The notes under the pieces are model-generated. The model ran no database searches, was not told the origin of the DNA, and saw nothing but the letters and a program-made list of their open reading frames with translations. This document shows, one piece after another, positions 32,489 to 40,073 of a stretch of 64,000 nt of DNA. Location: positions 1,240,001-1,304,000 of the forward strand of contig OY762962.1 of the NCBI GenBank assembly GCA_963667195.1. Reading direction: 5' to 3'. Each line of letters starts with the position of its first letter. Positions within the stretch are counted from its first letter, which is position 1. Source of the DNA: UBA7703 sp963667195. Lineage in GTDB: Bacteria > Bacillota > Clostridia > Christensenellales > CAG-138. The position numbers and the translations under genes are program-made.

Positions 32489-33175
32489 ATGGAGTTCAAA
32501 CTGTTCAGCAAACTTGCCTCGCTCGAAGGATTCGAGCTGTATCTGTTCATCGGCGGACTCGTCGTACTGGGTCTTCTCATTTGGGCGGTCGTGGCGTATG
32601 CAAAGCGCGCAAAGGCGAAAGCCGCGGAGACGACCGAAACCGTGGCTCCCGCGCACAGCCGCACGCAGGTGCTCGTCTACGGTGCGCTGTCCATCACGCT
32701 CGCGTTCGTGTTGAGCTACTTCAAGCTCTTCACACTGCCGTATGAAGGCTCGATCACGCTGCTCTCGATGCTGCCGATCTTCGCGTATGCCGCTTACTTC
32801 GGGCCCGCGCGGGGCTTCACCGCGGCGTTTGCGTTCTCGTTGTTGCAGGTGATTCAGGGTGCGTACATCGTGCATCCGATCCAGTTCATTCTCGACTACT
32901 TCGTGGCGTTTACGTGCCTGGGACTTGCGAGCTTTTTCCCGAAGAGCCTGCCGCTTGGCGCGCTGGTCGGCGGCTTTGCGCGCATGCTGGCCTCCACGGT
33001 ATCCGGCGCGGTGTTTTTCGGCTCCTATGCGGCGGATTTCGGGTTCACCAACGTCTGGGCGTATTCGCTGGTGTATAACTTCTTCTCGATCGGCGTGGAT
33101 ACGCTGCTGTGCGTCGTCGTCGCCGCCATGCCGCCGGTGCAAAAGCTGTTTAAGCGGGTGTTTGCGAAGGGGTAA
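32489..33175 (+). CDS. thiT: ECF thiamin transporter S-component ThiT
   Basis: A 228-residue membrane protein. The C-terminal ~175 residues are ThiT-like (ISMLPIFAYAAYFGPARGF-type loop, IVHPIQFILDYFVAFTCLGLA with thiamin-contact residues), with six helices. ThiT binds thiamin and docks on the shared EcfAA'T module, which is not in the window. An extra N-terminal segment of about 60 residues with one more helix is unusual. ATG 32489 sits 10 bases after AAGGAG; a TTG at 32483 would be only 4 bases away. Control by the TPP riboswitch confirms the substrate class. Confidence 0.9.
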   Translation: MEFKLFSKLASLEGFELYLFIGGLVVLGLLIWAVVAYAKRAKAKAAETTETVAPAHSRTQVLVYGALSITLAFVLSYFKLFTLPYEGSITLLSMLPIFAYAAYFGPARGFTAAFAFSLLQVIQGAYIVHPIQFILDYFVAFTCLGLASFFPKSLPLGALVGGFARMLASTVSGAVFFGSYAADFGFTNVWAYSLVYNFFSIGVDTLLCVVVAAMPPVQKLFKRVFAKG

Positions 33176-33204
33176 ACCTATTTAATAAAAGAATATGAGT
33201 TAGC

Positions 33205-33236
33205 AAAACCCCGCGGCGTGAGCTGCGGGGTTTTGG
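33205..33236 (+). terminator. intrinsic terminator of thiT
   Basis: Stem AAAACCCCGC/GCGGGGTTTT with an inner GC pair; short T-run. Confidence 0.8.
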
Positions 33237-33337
33237 TGAAGTAAGAGAATGCTGGTACGGTGCAATTGTGGTGCAGTTTCATGATTAAGGCAAGTGTTTA
33301 CAAAGAGATTTTGCTTGTAGATTTTTCTCGCGGGAAA

Positions 33338-35821
33338 TCATGTTGTTTTATAGCTTGTGGTATAACTCTCTACTATCTGAGCACCTTGCAATTTGAACTG
33401 CATTAGCAATTGTGTGATCTTAGTAGGACTATGATAGGTATCTTCGGCTATGACATTTTGTGCGAAATCACTAACTGCCTTTTTTAGTTTATCTAGCAAT
33501 GCAGGTGTCATTATCCTAATATCTTTGTGTGGGGAACAAGCATGTTCAAAAACATTGCTGTTATGGATCATTATAGGATAACAAGTATAATCCAGATCAT
33601 GATAAAGTGATTCAAACCACATGATTGAACCATTTAACTGATTACAATCATGCTTACATATTTTGTCGGTTTTTGTTTCGTTCTTACATTCAATCACAAA
33701 GAAATTCAACCTATCTAGACACCAAAAATTATCAGGGCCTTTCCCTTCTTCTTCTTCGGGTCGAGAAGAGTATATTCCCAACATGAATGATAAATCCTTT
33801 ATAGCGCTTTCGAAACGCTTAGAAGTATCAGGTTCAAAGCGTAGTTCGTCAAGAATTGAGTTGATCTTAAGGATATAACTGTTGGGCGAGCTAATATTCT
33901 CTGACACCCATTCCAAAAGATATTGAGCTTGGGAAGCAGGTTTATTAACGATTCTAGTATGCTGTATTCCTTTAATTGGTTTCAAAAGCAAGCGATTGTC
34001 AGACAATGCGGATAACACAAGTTGCTGTGCATTTTCACGATTATAGAAATTCGTGTAAGCTGCAATGTATTGCTTTAGTAGACCTTTCTGCTCCTTCTCT
34101 TGTGTTGTTTGCCTCTTTTCTTCCAAAATGGCTACAGCTTCTTGGTAACGCATTAATTCGGCCAAATCAAAGGCTTTTCGCAAGGCTATTGAGAAATCAC
34201 TAAATGTCGGTCTGCAGTTATATTTCACAGAGGATAATACTTCTCTACTCACTTTTAACCAGCGCACATTCCGATCTAGGCAATAATCAGATATGGCGAA
34301 CAAGCTATTTATATCTCGCGTTTCCACTTGATCCCATATTTGCTCGGATAATCTGAATTGTTCTCTAGTAGCCTCGCTGAAATAACTCAATCCATCTCCT
34401 GCATATATCACTTCAGCAAGACTTCTTCCGAGTAGAACAACTACACAGAAGTCGCTGTTTGAACGCACACCTCTTCCCATTCCTTGTTCGATTTTTTGAA
34501 CTTGTTCACTACGAAGACGCTTGCTCTTGGGATTTACATTCTGTTCATAAGCGTCATATTCACTTCGCATATTTGGAAGCCCATCTATCACAAGAATACG
34601 GCATGCATCATCTGGAAGATCAACTCCGTCATATTTGTTGACAAGAACAGTCAAACCAACATGCCCCGCTTTCAAATGGGCAATACCAGCGTCCATATTC
34701 TTTATACTTAATATTAAACTCGCCACATCCTGCCAAAATTTTGCGCGATAAAATGAGGGAACAATAACCACAACATTATGTTGTTTAGATAATTCGAAAA
34801 GTTTAATCTTAACTTCTATATCAGCAATAGATTTATTTACTACTTGCGGGAAAATCATTAGTCTGTCGCCTATGTCATCGGCTTTTTCAGGCGTAATGAT
34901 TCCGGTGATATCACTCGGATGTAGTCCAAGCGCAGTTACAAATACGGTATCATCAACTAATGTAGCGCTCATAAAGATTCGGCGTTCGGCACGCTCAAAA
35001 CTTGATATCTTGTGAATAGGAATGCAAGGGGGCGAAATTTCGATTTTTTTCGCCGTTATCATACAATTACTAATGGCTAAGCAATCACGTATAAGTGGAT
35101 AGCTAAATTTAACCGCATCATCTTGGTCGATATTCTTAATTATTGATTTGACTTCATTTTGCCTGTTTTGCCATTCCCAAAATGGAACAAGAACACTTGA
35201 AAATGAATCTGGAGAAGTAGTTATATCTTCGTACTTGTTCTCGGATTGCGATTTTATGGACTCAGCAAATAGTTGCAATAGGCTATTATAAGCATCACAA
35301 CCGGCAGGAATACTTATGGTGTATTGATTCTCTATGTCTGCAAGACAAGCATGTACATCATCTATAAGCACACTACCTATTTCAACATTGTGAGCAGCGC
35401 GCATTCCAAAGCCACTTTTCCCATTGATTAACGTCTGAATATTGATTACAAGAATAGATTGATTACGAAGAAAATCAATATCAGTTTTGTCAGTAACGGT
35501 TTTTATCCCAAGACGTTTCGCTTCCGAACATACTTGTTGTACTAGATAGTTATCAGGTACAACATAAACAGCAGGGCCTTTCCCTTCATTTAAACAACTT
35601 TGCAAAATGATTAATCCGACAACAGTTTTTCCGCTGCCAGTATTCATTTTTATGATCGAGTTTTTTTTGTCTCTTTCTTCAAACCAAGATTTCCATACCT
35701 CGCTTTGAACGTCTCTAGGATATTCGTATTTCTTTTCGCGCGATGGTAGTGACATAAATATGTCTCTTGGTTCGATATGCGTTCTTTGTTTATCGGCACC
35801 GAGTTTTGAAAAATCAATCAT
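33338..35821 (-). CDS. SF2 helicase with C-terminal PD-(D/E)xK-like nuclease domain
   Basis: An 827-residue soluble protein. Helicase motifs: Walker A NTGSGKT (60-66), motif II DDVH (154-157), motif III SAT (near 283) and QGMGRGVR (near 447), the last of XPD/DinG type. A helical region (about 520-650) follows. Near residue 700, LDRLNFFVIECKNET gives D-x(n)-ExK, a probable nuclease site, with more helices after it. GGAGAG precedes ATG. The gene stands alone, is much more AT-rich than its neighbours and lies between conserved genes, so it was probably acquired. Helicase-nuclease fusions of this sort are typical of phage or plasmid defence. I do not match it to a named system. Confidence 0.75.
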   Translation of the reverse strand: MIDFSKLGADKQRTHIEPRDIFMSLPSREKKYEYPRDVQSEVWKSWFEERDKKNSIIKMNTGSGKTVVGLIILQSCLNEGKGPAVYVVPDNYLVQQVCSEAKRLGIKTVTDKTDIDFLRNQSILVINIQTLINGKSGFGMRAAHNVEIGSVLIDDVHACLADIENQYTISIPAGCDAYNSLLQLFAESIKSQSENKYEDITTSPDSFSSVLVPFWEWQNRQNEVKSIIKNIDQDDAVKFSYPLIRDCLAISNCMITAKKIEISPPCIPIHKISSFERAERRIFMSATLVDDTVFVTALGLHPSDITGIITPEKADDIGDRLMIFPQVVNKSIADIEVKIKLFELSKQHNVVVIVPSFYRAKFWQDVASLILSIKNMDAGIAHLKAGHVGLTVLVNKYDGVDLPDDACRILVIDGLPNMRSEYDAYEQNVNPKSKRLRSEQVQKIEQGMGRGVRSNSDFCVVVLLGRSLAEVIYAGDGLSYFSEATREQFRLSEQIWDQVETRDINSLFAISDYCLDRNVRWLKVSREVLSSVKYNCRPTFSDFSIALRKAFDLAELMRYQEAVAILEEKRQTTQEKEQKGLLKQYIAAYTNFYNRENAQQLVLSALSDNRLLLKPIKGIQHTRIVNKPASQAQYLLEWVSENISSPNSYILKINSILDELRFEPDTSKRFESAIKDLSFMLGIYSSRPEEEEGKGPDNFWCLDRLNFFVIECKNETKTDKICKHDCNQLNGSIMWFESLYHDLDYTCYPIMIHNSNVFEHACSPHKDIRIMTPALLDKLKKAVSDFAQNVIAEDTYHSPTKITQLLMQFKLQGAQIVESYTTSYKTT

Positions 35822-35912
35822 GCAGATCTCTCCAGCTTCGTCATTTATTATCTTTGAGTATACATGAAATCAACACATACTAACAGTGCATTTAATTTAG
35901 TAATGTTGTAAT

Positions 35913-35940
35913 AGAAAAGACCCTTTCGGGTCTTTTCTTT
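35913..35940 (-). terminator. intrinsic terminator of the phosphohexomutase gene
   Basis: Stem AGAAAAGACCC/GGGTCTTTTCT with a 4-base loop. On the minus strand it follows the stop at 35953 by 13 bp. Confidence 0.8.
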
Positions 35941-35952
35941 ATCAATATGTTT

Positions 35953-37464
35953 TTACAGCCCCTTCAACCCACTCGTCTCCAGCTTGTCATACCCGCTCAA
36001 GAACCCAACCAGCTTTTCCGCGATCTGGTGGACGCCGCCTGCGGAGTTACTCTCGATGTTCAGCGGCATCAGCGGATCGTGCAGCGACATGCGCAGCAGG
36101 AACCAGCCATCGCCCGCGCCCGCGCCGAAGGACACGCGGAGGCCTTCGTAGTTCTCCTTCGCCACATCCCAATTCTCTTTTGCCGCGTAGTCCGCGAGGT
36201 CTTTGAGGATGCCGCTACCGTAGGCCGCAAACTCGGGAACGAGGATATTCATGCGCACCTCGACGCTCTCCGCGGGCTCCGCGAGGGAGTCGATCAACGA
36301 AAACAGCGTGCGGTTTTCCTTGCGGAGCTGCGCCATCTTGATGAGCAGCTTGGTGATGAGGTACGCGCCGTCGTCGAGGAAATAGTTCTCCTTGAGCGCG
36401 CCGTGACCGCTGGTCTCGATGGCGAGTTGGCTATCGCGTCCGCTCTTGTTGATGCGGATACTTTCATCGATGACGTTCTTATACCCGCGCTTAAACCTGT
36501 GATGAACGCCGCCATTTTCCGCGATGAACGCCGCAAGCCCGCTACTGGTAATCGAGTCCGTGACGATGGTCGTGCCGGGATGCTCCTCCAGCAGCACGGC
36601 GGAGATCAGCGCGATCAGGCGATTGCGGTTGATCTCTTTTCCGTCGTTGGCAACCGCGCCCGCGCGATCCACGTCCGTATCGAAGATGATGCCCATGTCG
36701 GCTTTGTTACTCAGCACGCATTGCGCGATGGAGTCCATCGCCTCTTTGTCCTCGGGATTCGGCTGATGGTTGGGGAAATGCCCGTCGGGTTCGAGGAACT
36801 GGCTGCCCGTGGTATCTGCGCCAAGCGGCTGCAGCACGCGATCCACATAGAACCCGCCCGCGCCGTTGCCCGCGTCCACCACGATGCGGAATCCCTTGAG
36901 CGGATGCTCATAATCCTCCGCGTTGACGCCGCTGCGGATGCGCTCGACGAGCCCCTGCGCGTAGACGGAGAGAAAATCGACCTTCGAGAATTTGCCGCGT
37001 TCCAGCGCGGGGATAAACGCGTCCGCCTGCGCGCTGGCGAGGATGGAGGCGATGTCGCTCTTTTCCAGTCCGCCGTCGCGCGTGAAAAACTTCATGCCGT
37101 TGCGGTTCCAGGGCAGGTGGCTCGCGGTGAGCATGATGGCGCCGTCGAACTCATAGCCCTTCGTGACGGTGCTCATGAACATGCTGGGCGTGCTCGCGAG
37201 TCCGAAGTCCGCGAGGTCCGCGCCCATGGCGAGAATGCCTTCCGCCGTGGCTTTGAGCAGCGTTTCTCCGGAGAGGCGGGAGTCGCGGCCGATGGAGAGC
37301 CTTAGCTCGCTCTTGCCCGTGCGCTCCTGCAAAAACAGCACAAACGCCTTGGCGATATTCGTCACGGCCTCCGCGGTCAGCGTGACCGGCTGGCCTTCGA
37401 TGCCGTCCATCGCGACGCCGCGGATGTCGCTTCCGTTTTGCAGCTTCTTATACTCAATACCCAT
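35953..37464 (-). CDS. phosphomannomutase/phosphoglucomutase
   Basis: A 503-residue alpha-D-phosphohexomutase. It has the phosphoserine loop TASHLPWNRNG (near 130), the Mg loop DTDVDRAG (near 265), the sugar loop ETSGHGAL (near 350), and the C-terminal phosphate-binding domain. It interconverts hexose 1- and 6-phosphates and would feed the sugar nucleotidyltransferase and GalE encoded at 52-54 kb. ATG 37464 fits a GGGGAA site and the family start. The 19 codons before it are dropped. Confidence 0.9.
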   Translation of the reverse strand: MGIEYKKLQNGSDIRGVAMDGIEGQPVTLTAEAVTNIAKAFVLFLQERTGKSELRLSIGRDSRLSGETLLKATAEGILAMGADLADFGLASTPSMFMSTVTKGYEFDGAIMLTASHLPWNRNGMKFFTRDGGLEKSDIASILASAQADAFIPALERGKFSKVDFLSVYAQGLVERIRSGVNAEDYEHPLKGFRIVVDAGNGAGGFYVDRVLQPLGADTTGSQFLEPDGHFPNHQPNPEDKEAMDSIAQCVLSNKADMGIIFDTDVDRAGAVANDGKEINRNRLIALISAVLLEEHPGTTIVTDSITSSGLAAFIAENGGVHHRFKRGYKNVIDESIRINKSGRDSQLAIETSGHGALKENYFLDDGAYLITKLLIKMAQLRKENRTLFSLIDSLAEPAESVEVRMNILVPEFAAYGSGILKDLADYAAKENWDVAKENYEGLRVSFGAGAGDGWFLLRMSLHDPLMPLNIESNSAGGVHQIAEKLVGFLSGYDKLETSGLKGL

Positions 37465-37748
37465 ACTGTTCCCCGCTTTCGAAATGATGTTCGCCCGAAG
37501 AAACGTGCGTGTTGCGCACATGCGGGCTTTGCTAATATTTATACGGATTTATTGTCGCATTCCGCTTTGCGTTTGTCAATTCGTGCGGGCGAGCGCCGCG
37601 CGGGAAAACCGCTCTTTCACGGCGCAAAAAAACATGTTATTCTTAATAGTAGAAAATAGTGGAAACGCGGGTTTCTTTTCGCGCGGCGGCAGAGTTCGCA
37701 TCGCGCGGAAACCTGCCGGAAACGAGAGGGGCATTGAACACGGCTAAC

Positions 37749-38894
37749 ATGCGAATCGGACTGCTCGGCGGCACCTTCAACCCCATCCACCGCGCGCATG
37801 TACAGATGGCCGAGATTGCGCGGGACGAAGCCGCGCTGGATCTCGTGCTGCTCATGGTTGCAGCCGACCCACCGCACAAAGCCGTGGACGAAGACGTGCC
37901 CGCGGGCGAACGCTTTCGCCTCACGCAGCTGGCGATCGCCGGTAAAGACCGGCTTGTCGCGAGCGATCAGGAGATTGTGCGCGGAGGCAAGAGCTATACG
38001 CTGCTGACGCTGCAGGAGCTCACGCGGCAGTATCCCGACGCGGAACTTTCGATCATCATCGGCAGCGACACGCTCAGCGACCTGCCGAACTGGTACCATC
38101 CCGAGGAAGTGCTCAAGATTGCGGGCGTGCTGTGCGTGCCTCGCGTGGGCATCGACCAAAACGACGCGGCGACCGCGGAGATGCTCCGCGCGCGATACGG
38201 AGCAAGGGTGCGCTTGCTCTCCGCCAAGGCGGACGTGATCGCCTCCACCGAGATTCGTAAGCGGCTCACGGCGGGACTGCCCGTCGACGGCCTCATGCCG
38301 GAGCGCGTCGAGCAGGCGGTGTATGAATGCGGCGCATATTTTCCGAAGGACGTTCGCGCGTTGCAGGAACAGTGCCGCGCGGCACTCTCGGCGAAACGGT
38401 ATTCCCACGTCTGCGGCACCATGCGAGCCGCGGCAACGCTCGCGGTGCTTTGGAAGCAGGATGCGCAGAAAGCGCGCATTGCGGCGCTGCTGCACGACTG
38501 CGCGAAGTGCCTGCCGGAGCGAGCGCAGGAGGTGCTCTCCGGCGACGAATCGGGAATCGCTCCCGTGTATCACGCGTTTGCGGGCGCGGTGCTCGCGAAG
38601 ATGGAATACGGCATTACAGACGAGACCATCCTCCGCGCGATCCGGCTGCACACCACGGGCGACTGGGGTATGTCGGACTTTGACGCGCTGATCTACGCCG
38701 CGGACCTCGTCGAACCCACGCGGGATTTTCCCGGCGTGGAGGAGTATCGAAGCCGCATCTCGGCGGAAATCGATGCATTCATGCGATACGCGCTTGTGCG
38801 CGTGGCCCAGCTCGTCGAGCGAAAAGGCAAGCGCGCGCATCCCGCCTCGGCAAGGGCGATCGCGTGGTATGATTCCAACAAACACGACGATTGA
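37749..38894 (+). CDS. nadD: NadD-YqeK fusion: nicotinate-nucleotide adenylyltransferase plus HD phosphohydrolase
   Basis: A 381-residue fusion. Residues 1-~195: NadD, with GLLGGTFNPIHRAHV and the SxxxIR motif (ASTEIRKR); it makes NaAD in NAD synthesis. Residues ~200-381: YqeK-type HD domain with HVCGTMRAAATLA, LLHDCAK and HAFAGAVLAK; YqeK hydrolyses diadenosine tetraphosphate. The two are usually separate adjacent genes. The start is uncertain: ATG 37749 matches the NadD start, but GAGAGG (37724-37729) better serves an in-frame TTG at 37734, which adds five residues. rsfS follows, the usual gene order. Confidence 0.93.
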   Translation: MRIGLLGGTFNPIHRAHVQMAEIARDEAALDLVLLMVAADPPHKAVDEDVPAGERFRLTQLAIAGKDRLVASDQEIVRGGKSYTLLTLQELTRQYPDAELSIIIGSDTLSDLPNWYHPEEVLKIAGVLCVPRVGIDQNDAATAEMLRARYGARVRLLSAKADVIASTEIRKRLTAGLPVDGLMPERVEQAVYECGAYFPKDVRALQEQCRAALSAKRYSHVCGTMRAAATLAVLWKQDAQKARIAALLHDCAKCLPERAQEVLSGDESGIAPVYHAFAGAVLAKMEYGITDETILRAIRLHTTGDWGMSDFDALIYAADLVEPTRDFPGVEEYRSRISAEIDAFMRYALVRVAQLVERKGKRAHPASARAIAWYDSNKHDD

Positions 38895-38959
38895 TTAGAC
38901 CAGACAATGATAACCATACGGCTCACAATACGACACACAGAAAATACGGAGGAAACCAC

Positions 38960-39373
38960 TTGAACGAATCCATCAAACAAAAGGCGCTCGGCGTCTGCGA
39001 AATTCTCTACAACAAAAAGGCACAGGACATCGTCGCCATCCATGTGGCGGACAAGACCATCGTCGCGGACTGGTTCATCATCTGCAGCGGCAGAGCCGTC
39101 CAGCAGGTGAAATCCCTCGCGGACGAAGTGGATCAAAAGGCAACGGAGCTGGGGCTGAATCTGCGCCGCAGCGAAGGTTATGGCGAGGGCAAGTGGATCG
39201 TGCTCGACTTTGCGGATATCCTCGTGCACATCTTCTACCCGGAAGAGCGCAAGTATTACAACATGGAGCGCCTCTGGGACGAAAGCGACAGCGCAATCCG
39301 CTATTCCCAGCTCAAGGAAGAAGAGGAGCGCGAGGCAGCGCGGCTCAAGAAGGAGCAGGCGGCTAAGGCGTAA
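38960..39373 (+). CDS. rsfS: ribosomal silencing factor RsfS
   Basis: A 137-residue protein with the RsfS core (KAQDIVAIHVADKT, ADWFIICSG, GYGEGKWIVLDFADILVHIF, YNMERLW), plus a charged C-terminal helix. RsfS binds L14 of the 50S subunit and blocks joining. TTG start 7 bases after GGAGG. It follows nadD-yqeK, as in many Bacillota. Confidence 0.95.
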   Translation: MNESIKQKALGVCEILYNKKAQDIVAIHVADKTIVADWFIICSGRAVQQVKSLADEVDQKATELGLNLRRSEGYGEGKWIVLDFADILVHIFYPEERKYYNMERLWDESDSAIRYSQLKEEEEREAARLKKEQAAKA

Positions 39374-39477
39374 TATCGTCTTTCCGCTTGGTCCACGCGA
39401 TTACAGAACAGGACGCGAAGCACAGGACGTTTTCCGACACAGTACCCCCGAACACGATATGAAGAAGGAGGCACACG

Positions 39478-39690
39478 ATGGAAGAGCATGAACTTCGGTC
39501 GATTTTGAAGCGTTTTGCGGATTCCGGCTGGGAGCTGATCTCGGTGCCCGCGGAAGCGTATCTTTGCGGCGAAAGTGTGAAAGACGAGCTGATTGCGGCG
39601 GTGGAGCAGGCGAATGAGGAATGCGGCAGTTGCGGCTGCGAATACGATGAGCTGTATCGCCGGTTTCTTGAGCTGAAAGGCGTACTGTAA
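39478..39690 (+). CDS. small cysteine-containing protein, unknown
   Basis: A 70-residue acidic protein. It contains a compact cysteine cluster, ECGSCGCEYDEL, near residues 47-58, which might bind a metal. GAAGGAGG precedes the ATG by 7 bases and a strong terminator follows, so it is a real gene. No family recognised; a link to rsfS is only positional. Confidence 0.65.
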   Translation: MEEHELRSILKRFADSGWELISVPAEAYLCGESVKDELIAAVEQANEECGSCGCEYDELYRRFLELKGVL

Positions 39691-39706
39691 AAAGAGAGTG
39701 ACGGGA

Positions 39707-39739
39707 AGAGCCCGCCGGCTGACGCCGGTGGGCTCTTTT
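39707..39739 (+). terminator. intrinsic terminator of the nadD-rsfS unit
   Basis: Long stem AAGAGCCCGCCGGC/GCCGGTGGGCTCTT with loop TGAC, then T residues. Confidence 0.9.
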
Positions 39740-40073
39740 ACGAAAGTATCTTTAATGGCTACTTTCTTTTTATTAAAAGAAGAATAGTAAAGGTGTAACT
39801 CTAAAAAATTCGGAAGAAATTGCAAACACTCTGCAACGATTTCGGTTTTTGCGCAGTGTTGTATATAGAAGCGCCTTTGGCGGTTTGCAATCGAAATTTG
39901 GTTGTGGCATACTGAGGCAAAGAAGAACCTGCTCGTCCGTGAACACGAAAATGAACCCCTTCTTCCAAAGGACTCCCGCCGGAGGAAGAAACAGTACAAT
40001 TGCGTAAAACACACAGATCAGAACCCACTGCGCGCGGCAAAAAACACCCGCCGTGCTGCGGAAAGGAACGATT
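39740..40073 (+). other. leader region before the adhesin gene
   Basis: A 334-bp gap. It holds an imperfect hairpin (AACACTCTGC near 39825 with GCGCAGTGTT near 39854) and an AAAGGA ribosome site at 40062. I see no clear promoter and no known riboswitch. The hairpin might be a leader structure or chance. Confidence 0.35.

Noticed and set aside
39825..39865. A riboswitch before the adhesin gene
   Set aside because: The hairpin does not match c-di-GMP or any other class I know.
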